From JBMOUD01 sp049319665 (lineage in GTDB: Bacteria > Pseudomonadota > Gammaproteobacteria > Enterobacterales > Enterobacteriaceae): a DNA stretch of 7,519 nucleotides. The stretch covers positions 1 to 7,519 of the forward strand of contig NZ_JBMOUD010000031.1 in NCBI RefSeq assembly GCF_049319665.1. The letters are read 5' to 3'. The notes beneath the pieces were generated by a model that saw only the letters and a list, made by a program, of their open reading frames with translations, was not told the DNA's origin and did not search any database. Below, one piece after another: positions 1 through 5,765 of the stretch (within the stretch, counting starts at the first letter, position 1; each line of letters opens with the position of its first letter). The position numbers and the translations under genes are program-made.

Positions 1-77
1 CGCGGCGGTGCGAAGAAAGCGCGTTTCGGGGAAACGCCGACCGGACGCAGGGAACACCTGGTGGCGCAGCGGGAACG
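1..77. repeat. Terminal repeat marking circular closure (copy 1)
   Basis: Identical to 7443-7519. A 77-base exact overlap is the size left by a de Bruijn assembler using k = 77 on a circular contig, and it lies inside mobA with the frame preserved. It is best read as an assembly overlap, not a biological repeat. Confidence 0.93.
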
Positions 78-651
78 CTGGGCTGACCTGCAGAATGAGT
101 ACCTTGAGCGGTATCAGCATACCGACCGTGTTGACGCCCGCTCCCTGAAGGCGCAGGGCATTGACCGGAAGCCGGAGCGGCATCTGGGCGCGGGACAGGT
201 ACAGCGGTTCGATACGGAACAGTTACAGGCTATCCTTGCGCGCAGGGACGCCGAAAGACAGGCGCAGCAGTCCCGTGATGAGCGTGACAGCGTCATTGAT
301 GTTACCACCTCGCTGCGGGAAGCCCTCAGTGAGCGGGATAATGCGTCCGTTAAGCCGGCGCAGCAACCTGAGCCGGAAGCCGCTGCCTGCATCACCTTTG
401 ATTTTGAAAAAGAGCCGGAAAAGCTGAACGACCTGGTCAGTGACGCACTGAAGGATATACAGGATGAAATCGACCTTCAGTCCCTTATTAACGATGCAAT
501 GGCGGAGTTTCAGGGGATACATCAGGAAATGGAACGGCAGAGAGAGCGTGAGCGACTGGCGGAAACACAGCGTCAGCAGGAGAAAGACAGGCAGCGCCTC
601 GCCGAACAGAAACGACAGAAGCCTGGCAGGGGCTGGTCATTTTCACGATAG
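1..651 (+). CDS. mobA: MobA/MobL-type relaxase, C-terminal part (continues from 6984 across the circle junction)
   Basis: This is the 3' part of the relaxase gene that starts at 6984. The window ends share 77 bases, and joining 7442 to 1 keeps the frame, giving a 369-residue protein ending at the TAG at 649-651. This part continues the conserved region just after the catalytic domain, with a stretch like RSF1010 MobA (DARSLKAQGIDRKPERHLG; RSF1010 has a similar HRTLEAQGIERLPGVHLG). It then becomes a charged, glutamine/arginine-rich helical tail (about residues 225-369) with repeated ERQR/QRQQEK stretches, probably coiled coil. The whole protein is about half the size of RSF1010 MobA because it lacks the C-terminal primase domain, so it is a relaxase only, as in pSC101. 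The next gene follows after 12 bases, so the two are very likely co-transcribed. The family call is firm; the role of the tail is not known. Confidence 0.93.
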   Translation, partial: RGGAKKARFGETPTGRREHLVAQRERWADLQNEYLERYQHTDRVDARSLKAQGIDRKPERHLGAGQVQRFDTEQLQAILARRDAERQAQQSRDERDSVIDVTTSLREALSERDNASVKPAQQPEPEAAACITFDFEKEPEKLNDLVSDALKDIQDEIDLQSLINDAMAEFQGIHQEMERQRERERLAETQRQQEKDRQRLAEQKRQKPGRGWSFSR

Positions 652-663
652 ACAGGGTTTTTT

Positions 664-1248
664 ATGAGTGACGAAATTAAACAAATCGCAGCTCTTATCG
701 GGCATCATCAGGCGCTGGAAAAGCGTGTTACCTCTCTAACTGAGGAATTTCACGCAGCCTCCTTGCAGCTACAGCAGCAGAGTGAAACACTGACTCGGGT
801 CATTCGCGAATTAGACAGTGCCTCCGGCAATATGACAGAGACGGTCAGAAAATCCGTAAGCACAGCACTGAGCTTGGTTGAGAAGGAGCTAAAACAAACC
901 GGTCAGGAGCAACAAAAACCTGCCGTGAATGCCCTTAACCAAGTAGTCAAAGCAGCTAATGAATCCGTGTACGCGATGCGCCGTGAGATGTCACGCTATA
1001 CATGGAAGTCCGCGATTTATATCGTACTGACGATGCTGGGTGTCATGGGGGGATGTCTCTGGGGCATGTATTACTTTATCGACAGCGGTTATGCGCGGAT
1101 TGCGGAAATGCAACGTATGGAGGCTGTTTGGCAGAAAAAAGCCCCTCTCGCTGATATTTCAACGTGTGACGGAAAACCGTGCGTTAAAGTTGATACCAGT
1201 CAGTCATTTGGTGACAAAAAAAACACCTATTTGATCATAAGAAGATAA
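664..1248 (+). CDS. MobB-like membrane mobilization protein
   Basis: This 194-residue protein is encoded 12 bases after the mobA stop, with AGGG about 7 bases before the ATG, so it is probably in the mobA operon. Residues 1-110 look like a soluble helical region with coiled-coil character, rich in Gln, Glu and Leu. A single membrane segment lies at about 116-138 (AIYIVLTMLGVMGGCLW and following). The C-terminal 55 residues carry two cysteines in CDGKPC (168 and 173) and would lie in the periplasm if the basic residues before the segment stay inside. The plan resembles MobB of IncQ plasmids, a membrane protein that stabilises the relaxosome and helps it engage the coupling protein, but I infer the name from position and topology, not from clear sequence identity. 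The close cysteine pair could form a disulfide. It is the last mob gene before the AT-rich R-M island. Confidence 0.6.
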   Translation: MSDEIKQIAALIGHHQALEKRVTSLTEEFHAASLQLQQQSETLTRVIRELDSASGNMTETVRKSVSTALSLVEKELKQTGQEQQKPAVNALNQVVKAANESVYAMRREMSRYTWKSAIYIVLTMLGVMGGCLWGMYYFIDSGYARIAEMQRMEAVWQKKAPLADISTCDGKPCVKVDTSQSFGDKKNTYLIIRR

Positions 1249-1274
1249 TAAATATATTATTATTTTAATAATAA

Positions 1275-1304
1275 CCTGTGCAGGTGTTATTGATTCTGCA
1301 CAGG
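1275..1304. terminator. Inverted repeat between convergent mob and methyltransferase genes, possible terminator
   Basis: Perfect 8-bp arms CCTGTGCA (1275-1282) and TGCACAGG (1297-1304) surround a 14-base loop. An alternative, bulged hairpin can form from AATAACCTG (1270-1278) with CAGGTGTTATT (1281-1291). The sequence lies in the 65-bp gap between two convergent genes, where a two-way terminator would be expected, and A/T-rich tracts lie on its left side. No clean U-run follows the 8-bp stem, so termination is only a possibility. Confidence 0.4.
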
Positions 1305-1313
1305 GCTTCTGTA

Positions 1314-2450
1314 TTAGAAAATTAGATCTAAGTTTTCTTTCTCAATTACCGATGGTGATGATTCACCATTTAAAATTAAGTTAACCAAATTTGCTACTGA
1401 TTCAGCTAAACTACATGGGACAGCATTACCTATTTGTTTAAATACAGAGCTTTGTTTTCCTTTGAATATAAAATCTTTCGGGAAAGTTTGAAGTAGGTGC
1501 GCTTCATCAACAGTTAATCTCCTTAATCTTGAAGGTGCTGATGTAGATGGGTATGGCTCACCACCATTAATTAAATGAGAGTGATATTCTTCGACCCATG
1601 ACTTCTCATCATTGTATAGTTGATCTTCATCTATTATTGGTGTTCTGTTACCCCCCATGCTTGCATGTAGGGTACTAGAGTGTGAATATGGATTTATAGG
1701 CCTTCCTTGGCCATTAAACAACATTCCAGCGTATGCTGATTTTCTTAGAATTGGCGATGAAGCTATTGATATTTTTGCATTAACTGTTTTTTTATTTAGT
1801 GCTGATCCTGCTGGTCCTAGGTGGATGATTGTTTCCTTTACTGTTTTGCTTTCTTTTTTGAATTTATTAATATTGTCATTTAGGGAACCATCTATCTTTT
1901 TGTTTTTAAATCCAATCAGGAACATTCTCTCCCTTGATTGAGGTACACCAAAATCCTTTGAGTTTAGTATTAACATTTCCGTGTTGTAACCCATGCCATG
2001 GGCTTTTTTTATTATATTTTCCCTCACGGCAGAGAACTTACTTAGGCTAGCCAGTGCCTTTACATTTTCCATTACAAAAACTTTAGGTTTTACTATGGAA
2101 ACAGCTTCCATGTAACTCATTACCAGTTTGCTTCTTTCATCATTAGGGTCCATATTTCCTGCGACAGAAAATCCTTGGCAAGGTGGTCCTCCAAATAAGC
2201 AGTCAATATTTTTATATTTATCTAATGTGTTAAGTAAATTATTTATGTCACCTAAAACAATATGTTCACCGAAGTTTTCACGATATGTATCGCAAGCATC
2301 ACGGTCAGCATCGTTAGCCCACAAAACATCAAAACCTGCATTTTTGAATCCAACATCCATGCCTCCTGCCCCACTAAATAGAGATATGGCATTGTTTTTT
2401 ATTTTGTTTCTGTTCATTTTTGTTCTGCTCTGGGTTGGTGTTCTAAACAT
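1314..2450 (-). CDS. DNA (cytosine-5) methyltransferase of a SacI-like R-M system
   Basis: The enzyme transfers a methyl group from S-adenosylmethionine to C5 of cytosine in the recognition site, protecting plasmid and host DNA from the neighbouring nuclease. All key motifs are present in order (numbering from the ATG at 2450): motif I SLFSGAGGMDVGF (23-35, cofactor binding), motif IV GGPPCQGFS (87-95, catalytic Cys91), motif VI MENV (127-130), motif VIII QSRERMFLIGF (171-181), a variable target-recognition region (about 183-308), motif IX RRLTVDEAHLLQTFP (310-324) and motif X QIGNAVP (339-345). It is complete at 378 residues. The start is uncertain: ATG 2450 lies only a few bases after the predicted promoter and has no ribosome site, whereas ATG 2417 (367 residues, MNRNKIK) has a weak AGAGCAG upstream. 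It diverges from the controller gene and is AT-rich compared with the mob genes. Target GAGCTC is inferred only from the partner nuclease. Confidence 0.95.
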   Translation of the reverse strand: MFRTPTQSRTKMNRNKIKNNAISLFSGAGGMDVGFKNAGFDVLWANDADRDACDTYRENFGEHIVLGDINNLLNTLDKYKNIDCLFGGPPCQGFSVAGNMDPNDERSKLVMSYMEAVSIVKPKVFVMENVKALASLSKFSAVRENIIKKAHGMGYNTEMLILNSKDFGVPQSRERMFLIGFKNKKIDGSLNDNINKFKKESKTVKETIIHLGPAGSALNKKTVNAKISIASSPILRKSAYAGMLFNGQGRPINPYSHSSTLHASMGGNRTPIIDEDQLYNDEKSWVEEYHSHLINGGEPYPSTSAPSRLRRLTVDEAHLLQTFPKDFIFKGKQSSVFKQIGNAVPCSLAESVANLVNLILNGESSPSVIEKENLDLIF

Positions 2451-2460
2451 GCAATATGCG

Positions 2461-2490
2461 ATTTTGGAATATTTGTGCTTCTGATGTCAA
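2461..2490 (-). promoter_or_regulatory. Likely methyltransferase promoter, abutting the controller start codon
   Basis: On the minus strand a perfect -35 TTGACA (2490-2485) is followed after 18 bases by CAAAAT (2466-2461), which matches 4 of 6 bases of the -10 consensus. Transcription would start near 2455-2453, about 3-5 bases before ATG 2450 or about 37 before ATG 2417. The -35 box touches the controller ATG at 2491, so controller protein or polymerase bound here could block methyltransferase transcription. I saw no clear C-box repeat of the known kinds. Confidence 0.5.
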
Positions 2491-2814
2491 ATGGAAAAAG
2501 AAAAATTCAATTACTATCGACACTTACATATGATTCAACCGACTAGGGTATCTTCAATTCATGACTTCAGATATAAGGATACAATAAGTATTCTTATTGA
2601 AGCTCGAAAGTCTAAAGGAATTTCTCAGGTGGTGCTAGCCCAGAAAATGGGGTTTACACAGCCAGATATATCAAAGATTGAAAGGCTTGAAAGAAGATTA
2701 GATGTCATTGAGTTTTTAGATCTCTTAGAGGCTATTTCAAGTGGAGATAGTGATTTCTTTAATCACATATGGAATAAGATTAATGAATGTCACAATAGAT
2801 CAAAGAAAGGCTAA
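2491..2814 (+). CDS. XRE-type helix-turn-helix controller (C) protein of the R-M system
   Basis: This 107-residue DNA-binding protein has a Cro/C1-type helix-turn-helix at about residues 29-85 (ARKSKGISQVVLAQKMGFTQPDISKIERLERR), with the SQxxLAxKMGxTQxxISKIE pattern of R-M controller proteins. Such proteins bind DNA as dimers next to their own gene, delaying the nuclease until methylation is in place. It lies between divergent methyltransferase and overlapping nuclease genes, the classic M-left, C-R-right order seen in PvuII-type systems. Its 3' end overlaps the nuclease gene by 32 bases, so the two are transcribed and probably translated together. The N-terminus is about 25 residues longer than typical ~80-residue C proteins. 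ATG 2530 (94 residues) is an alternative start. Neither ATG has a Shine-Dalgarno sequence, so the message may be leaderless, as reported for several C genes. Confidence 0.85.
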   Translation: MEKEKFNYYRHLHMIQPTRVSSIHDFRYKDTISILIEARKSKGISQVVLAQKMGFTQPDISKIERLERRLDVIEFLDLLEAISSGDSDFFNHIWNKINECHNRSKKG

Positions 2815-3874
2815 TGATGTTCTCCGTGATGTAATTTTAGGAAATAAAAGTTCCTATCGTCCTAAAACTGAATTTTGTAAAGAAATTGAGTCTGTGATAC
2901 TTGGAACGCATGTAACTTATAGATATATTTTAGTTACAGGACTTTTATCTAAAGCAGTAAATCAAGATTGCAACCCATTGGCCTTACAGGCTGGTTCTGA
3001 TTTGGATGGTGCGTATGATGCACGTTCAGTCTGTCATAATGTATTGGTTCCTATTGAGAGGGAATTATTAGCTAATAGGTTAGGTGGCTCAAATGAACCT
3101 TTTTTAAACAAGCCAGCTAGATACCCTTCACTGGACATAAAGAATCCTGTAAGAAGAGGTAATGATGAGAGACTTTTGAAGTGTACCATTAAAATTTTGA
3201 GTGGTGTATCATCTAGTGATGAAGCCTTGAGTTGCTTGAAGGATTGTATTTATTATATATTTAAAAGAGAGCCGAGGGATTTTATAAACTTATTATCTAC
3301 TGATGTAGGTAATCATCAGCAAACTGACTTAATTAATTTTGCTCGCTTGTTGTTGGGTAAATCTTTTGAAGGTGAATCGAGTGCTTTGCTGGTTGGCCTG
3401 ACATTTAGCCTTTTCTCTGAGTTTAGTGGTGGTTTTGATGTTCGTGTTCATAAAGTCAATCAAGCTGGGACATCTTCTAATGAAATTTTAGATATAGATG
3501 TATATGATGGTGAACGTGTGGTTTACACCATCGAAGTTAAAGATAAAAGATTCTCATCTCATGACGTTGAACATGCGGTAAATAAAGCACTGAAATATGG
3601 TATTAGGGTGATAATGTTTGCTATTGGCCCTAATGGTAGTTTAATGGATTCCACAATAGGTGATCTAACAGCTATCTGGGCTAAAAAAGGAGTGAGTGTT
3701 TATTTTGTTGATGTACTTTCTCACTTTGTATCTACAATAAGTTATTTATCTATTGATATTCAGAATGTTATAAAAATAATAGACTATCATACTGACAAAG
3801 CAAAAATGAAAGATGATACTATAAAGCATATAGGATCTATTTTTAGAGAGTTAGACTGGATTAAACAAAAATAA
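2783..3874 (+). CDS. SacI-family type II restriction endonuclease
   Basis: Predicted 363-residue nuclease that cuts unmethylated double-stranded DNA, probably at GAGCTC or a close relative. The middle contains strings I associate with the SacI family: GSDLDGAYDARSVCHNVLVP (71-90) and LGGSNEPFLNKPARYP (100-115), followed by NPVRRGNDERLL. A PD-(D/E)XK-type catalytic core fits ILDIDV (235-240; Asp237 or Asp239) followed by TIEVKDK (249-255; Glu251, Lys253). The length is close to that of SacI itself (about 360 residues, from memory). I chose ATG 2783 (MNVTIDQ) because GGA lies 9 bases upstream and the start overlaps the controller stop in a translation-coupling arrangement. The upstream in-frame ATG 2741 would add 14 residues and lie deeper in the controller gene. 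Enterobacterial isoschizomers Ecl136II and Eco53kI recognise GAGCTC. I infer that this enzyme does too, but the exact site and cut position cannot be read from sequence. Confidence 0.82.
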   Translation: MNVTIDQRKANDVLRDVILGNKSSYRPKTEFCKEIESVILGTHVTYRYILVTGLLSKAVNQDCNPLALQAGSDLDGAYDARSVCHNVLVPIERELLANRLGGSNEPFLNKPARYPSLDIKNPVRRGNDERLLKCTIKILSGVSSSDEALSCLKDCIYYIFKREPRDFINLLSTDVGNHQQTDLINFARLLLGKSFEGESSALLVGLTFSLFSEFSGGFDVRVHKVNQAGTSSNEILDIDVYDGERVVYTIEVKDKRFSSHDVEHAVNKALKYGIRVIMFAIGPNGSLMDSTIGDLTAIWAKKGVSVYFVDVLSHFVSTISYLSIDIQNVIKIIDYHTDKAKMKDDTIKHIGSIFRELDWIKQK

Positions 3875-3896
3875 GGGCGATTGAACATAACATCCC

Positions 3897-3921
3897 TATA
3901 GCGCCCTTCCTTGGCGCTATA
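3897..3921 (+). terminator. Perfect 9-bp hairpin after the endonuclease gene
   Basis: Arms TATAGCGCC (3897-3905) and GGCGCTATA (3913-3921) pair perfectly around a 7-base loop, 23 bases after the nuclease stop. An overlapping alternative pairs AAGGGCG (3873-3879) with CGCCCTT (3902-3908). There is no following T-run, so it may be a weak or factor-dependent terminator, or an mRNA 3'-end stabiliser. A further copy of GCGCTATAG lies at 4025-4033. Confidence 0.5.
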
Positions 3922-3938
3922 ACAGCGTTACGTTAAGG

Positions 3939-3944
3939 GAGCTC
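3939..3944. other. Only GAGCTC (SacI-type) site found on the plasmid
   Basis: A read of the window found a single GAGCTC, 64 bases after the endonuclease stop codon. If the R-M system has SacI specificity, this is the one place on the plasmid itself that must be methylated. One site is close to the number expected by chance for 7.4 kb. Confidence 0.7.
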
Positions 3945-4051
3945 TTTGCGCATAAAAACACTCAACGGATCTGCTTTATACGGGGGGAATGAATCGCATA
4001 TCTCGTACCCGCATCTTCGATAAAGCGCTATAGCCGGTTGCTGGTGAATAC

Positions 4052-4417
4052 CTATTTCGAGCTGCAATCGTTCTGATTCCACAACTTCACAGCAGCACTC
4101 TCGCGCTTTCCTTTTATCGCTATAACCATATCTGTCGCCCTAATTGCAGCAACATTCATCTCATAATTGTATTCACTAATAAACCTTACTGAGCCTCGCA
4201 GGTTAGGTCTCATCTCATCAAAACTGCGCAATGAACTCTCATACATCCCCCACTTTTGTTCTGATGAGATTCGATTATCGTACCCAGCCAAGGTTGCAAA
4301 GGCAGCACACTCAGCTTTGTCTTTAAATGGGCCAGAGATAACCTCTGCGCTGGCAGCGTAGCTAGTAAGTAAAAACAATGCGGCGTATGCATTTCTCATT
4401 TTTATAAAACGTTTCAC
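4052..4417 (-). CDS. Small exported protein of unknown function
   Basis: I do not recognise this family. The 121-residue product has a clear Sec signal peptide: basic n-region MKRFIKMR, hydrophobic core AYAALFLLTSY and a cleavage motif ASA before EVISG (about residue 24). The mature protein is about 97 residues, with one cysteine near its start (KAECAAF) and one near the end (NDCSSK), which could form a disulfide in the periplasm. I chose the GTG at 4417 because GAGGTG lies 9 bases upstream and it gives a textbook signal peptide. Alternatives are GTG 4429, which overlaps that ribosome site, and ATG 4399, which has none. It is a single minus-strand gene between the R-M genes and the Xer site, and any promoter must overlap the Xer site (a weak TTATGT / TATATG pair lies there). 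A surface, exclusion or envelope role is possible but unsupported. Confidence 0.65.
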   Translation of the reverse strand: MKRFIKMRNAYAALFLLTSYAASAEVISGPFKDKAECAAFATLAGYDNRISSEQKWGMYESSLRSFDEMRPNLRGSVRFISEYNYEMNVAAIRATDMVIAIKGKRESAAVKLWNQNDCSSK

Positions 4418-4456
4418 GTTATTTACCACCTCTCGGTTTCATATAAAAAAAACCAA

Positions 4457-4484
4457 ATTTAACATAAGAGTTCTTGCGCGCACC
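4457..4484 (-). other. XerC/XerD dimer-resolution site (psi/dif-like core)
   Basis: Read on the minus strand, the XerC arm GGTGCGCGCAA (4484-4474) is identical to that of pSC101 psi. The 6-bp centre is GAACTC (4473-4468), and the XerD arm TTATGTTAAAT (4467-4457) is identical to E. coli dif. Host XerC and XerD would recombine two copies in a plasmid dimer back to monomers. The arm sequences are read directly; the names rest on my memory of dif and psi. Confidence 0.88.
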
Positions 4485-4597
4485 ACCGCTACACCACTCA
4501 TCGCAAAAAACCGCCGGAACGTCCAAAAGCGCGGGTTTTGCCGGCCAGAAACGGACGGTTTTGGTGTTGCCGGCTTGTTATCAGCATCGCGGATCCA
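4485..4597. other. Gene-free flank on the XerC side, probable Xer accessory sequence
   Basis: No gene is visible between the Xer core and the replication-operon hairpin. In pSC101 psi and ColE1 cer, the 150-200 bp on the XerC side bind PepA plus ArcA or ArgR and restrict recombination to sites on one molecule. This stretch has the right place and roughly the right size. It is GC-rich, with repeated GCCGG motifs (for example TTGCCGGCC and TTGCCGGCTT). I could not identify an ArgR or ArcA box. Confidence 0.4.
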
Positions 4598-4623
4598 GTT
4601 TCAGCCGGTTTGCCGGCTGAAAC
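4598..4623 (-). terminator. Perfect 11-bp hairpin ending the replication operon
   Basis: GTTTCAGCCGG (4598-4608) and CCGGCTGAAAC (4613-4623) pair perfectly around a 4-base loop, starting 2 bases beyond the stop of the HTH gene. This is placed as the terminator of the minus-strand rep operon. No U-run follows on the minus strand, so termination may be inefficient or need Rho. Confidence 0.65.
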
Positions 4624-4625
4624 CG

Positions 4626-5045
4626 CTACTTCTTCCAGAATTGCCATGATTTTTTCACCACCGGCTGCGTGACCGGTTCTGGTGTTGAAGGTAGCTTGGA
4701 TTCGATTAGCAGCATGGCTTGTCGAACATCATCTAGGTTTTTTAGTAGTAATTCTTTTTCTGTTTTCAGGTGTTCGTTTTCTTGCTGTAGCAGCTGTAGT
4801 TTAAGGTGTAGCGAATCGCTATTCGCATATGTATTTTGCTGTGCATTTACTACAGGTGTGACGGTGTCACTATGTGTAGCATGTATCTTACCGAAAACAC
4901 GTATAAGCTCAGATGTTTCAATGGTTTTTGATCCTGTAGCGGCATCTGTAGTCACAGACAGACGCCCCTGTTTGATGTACTTATGTAGCGTGCTTCTAGC
5001 CTTGCCTGTAAGTCTTGCAGCTTCACTTATTGATACTGATGCCAT
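4626..5045 (-). CDS. HTH and coiled-coil DNA-binding protein of the replication operon
   Basis: This 139-residue protein has three parts. Residues 1-50 form a MerR/excisionase-like helix-turn-helix (VSISEAARLTGKARSTLHKYIKQGRLS). Residues about 77-117 form a coiled coil (LKLQLLQQENEHLKTEKELL and onward). A basic aromatic tail KKSWQFWKK ends the protein. The ATG at 5045 is the start because AGGA lies 6 bases before it, overlapping the rep stop; the TTG two codons upstream is not needed. The gene follows rep after 8 bases, so the two are co-transcribed and translation is probably coupled. Proteins of this plan are often found after rep in small Rep_3 plasmids and annotated as plasmid replication DNA-binding proteins. 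Their role in copy control or stability is not well established. The Trp-rich tail might touch the membrane, which is only a guess. Confidence 0.82.
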   Translation of the reverse strand: MASVSISEAARLTGKARSTLHKYIKQGRLSVTTDAATGSKTIETSELIRVFGKIHATHSDTVTPVVNAQQNTYANSDSLHLKLQLLQQENEHLKTEKELLLKNLDDVRQAMLLIESKLPSTPEPVTQPVVKKSWQFWKK

Positions 5046-5053
5046 ATGCAATC

Positions 5054-5746
5054 CTATATAGACATTTTGATTTGTTGATCTTCTTTAAAGTGGAAGTGCA
5101 ATGCAAAAACACTTCTTCCTTTCTTAACTGGGTCAACTGTAACTGATAGGTTACTTTTTTGATTAAGCTCTTTAACTGCTGGCTTTATCACCCACTGATT
5201 AAGAGACTTGAATGAAGGGTACTTATCTTCATCAAGACCAAGCATTGCTCTAAAATCTTCAAGACTTATAAGTCGGTCACCGATCACTTTGAACTGCATC
5301 AACAGTTCATATAGGCGGATACTGTAAACACTTTTTAGGGCTGATACGTTTTTAATGACTATCTTCGTAAACTGGCCTTTTAACTGTGTTAAATAAGGCA
5401 TAATTGATTCAGAAAATACGATTTCTATCTTACCTTCTCCATTGAAGTATTCAGCCTCTTCCTGTATCCATCTAATCCTTCTTCTTTCATTGTTGTTTTG
5501 TATATGGATCCAGCGCTCAGCTAGCTTGTCTATTGCCTCTCTAAGGTGTCTCTCAGCATTACTTTTTCCCATATCAGGGAATGCAAGATAGAAGTCGGTG
5601 GACGTTACTTGGAATAATTTTTGGCTTAGCTCATCTCTAGGATTTATTTTTCCAATGCATATCAGGAGCAACCTCTGCTCTTGCAGGGTTAGTTTATAGC
5701 TAGCCTCAATCAATGCATTGGATTTATAGGCTATTAGTTCAGACAT
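5054..5746 (-). CDS. rep: Replication initiator, Rep_3 (RepB) family
   Basis: This 230-residue initiator binds the iterons in the oriV just upstream of its gene and opens the origin for host DnaB and polymerase. Family marks are the early N-terminal segment YKLTLQEQRLLLICIGKI (17-34), the first winged-helix domain up to about 125, and the linker plus second winged-helix beginning KNVSALKSVYSIRLYELL (133-150), with LEDFRAMLGLDEDKYPSFKSLNQWVIKPAVKEL (about 162-194). The latter matches the Rep_3 consensus for the iteron-contacting domain. Length is normal for small members (about 230-320 residues). The ATG at 5746 has AGGT 7 bases upstream. The promoter lies inside an inverted repeat with the iteron end sequence, so dimeric Rep probably represses its own gene. 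It is not the longer (about 316-residue) RepA of pSC101, although the mob and Xer parts resemble that plasmid. Confidence 0.93.
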   Translation of the reverse strand: MSELIAYKSNALIEASYKLTLQEQRLLLICIGKINPRDELSQKLFQVTSTDFYLAFPDMGKSNAERHLREAIDKLAERWIHIQNNNERRRIRWIQEEAEYFNGEGKIEIVFSESIMPYLTQLKGQFTKIVIKNVSALKSVYSIRLYELLMQFKVIGDRLISLEDFRAMLGLDEDKYPSFKSLNQWVIKPAVKELNQKSNLSVTVDPVKKGRSVFALHFHFKEDQQIKMSI

Positions 5747-5765
5747 GCACGTGACCTAGTTAGTT

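Noticed and set aside
114..522. Antisense and other-frame open frames inside the mobA tail
   Set aside because: Shadows of the relaxase frame with no ribosome sites or recognisable domains.
3945..3972. Possible second Xer site beginning TTTGCGCATAA
   Set aside because: The XerC half is 9 of 11 to dif, but the other half matches TTATGTTAAAT at only about 4 of 11 positions.
4669..5061. Plus-strand 130-codon open frame opposite the HTH gene
   Set aside because: Low-complexity Ser/Cys-rich translation, antisense to a gene with a proper ribosome site and HTH domain.
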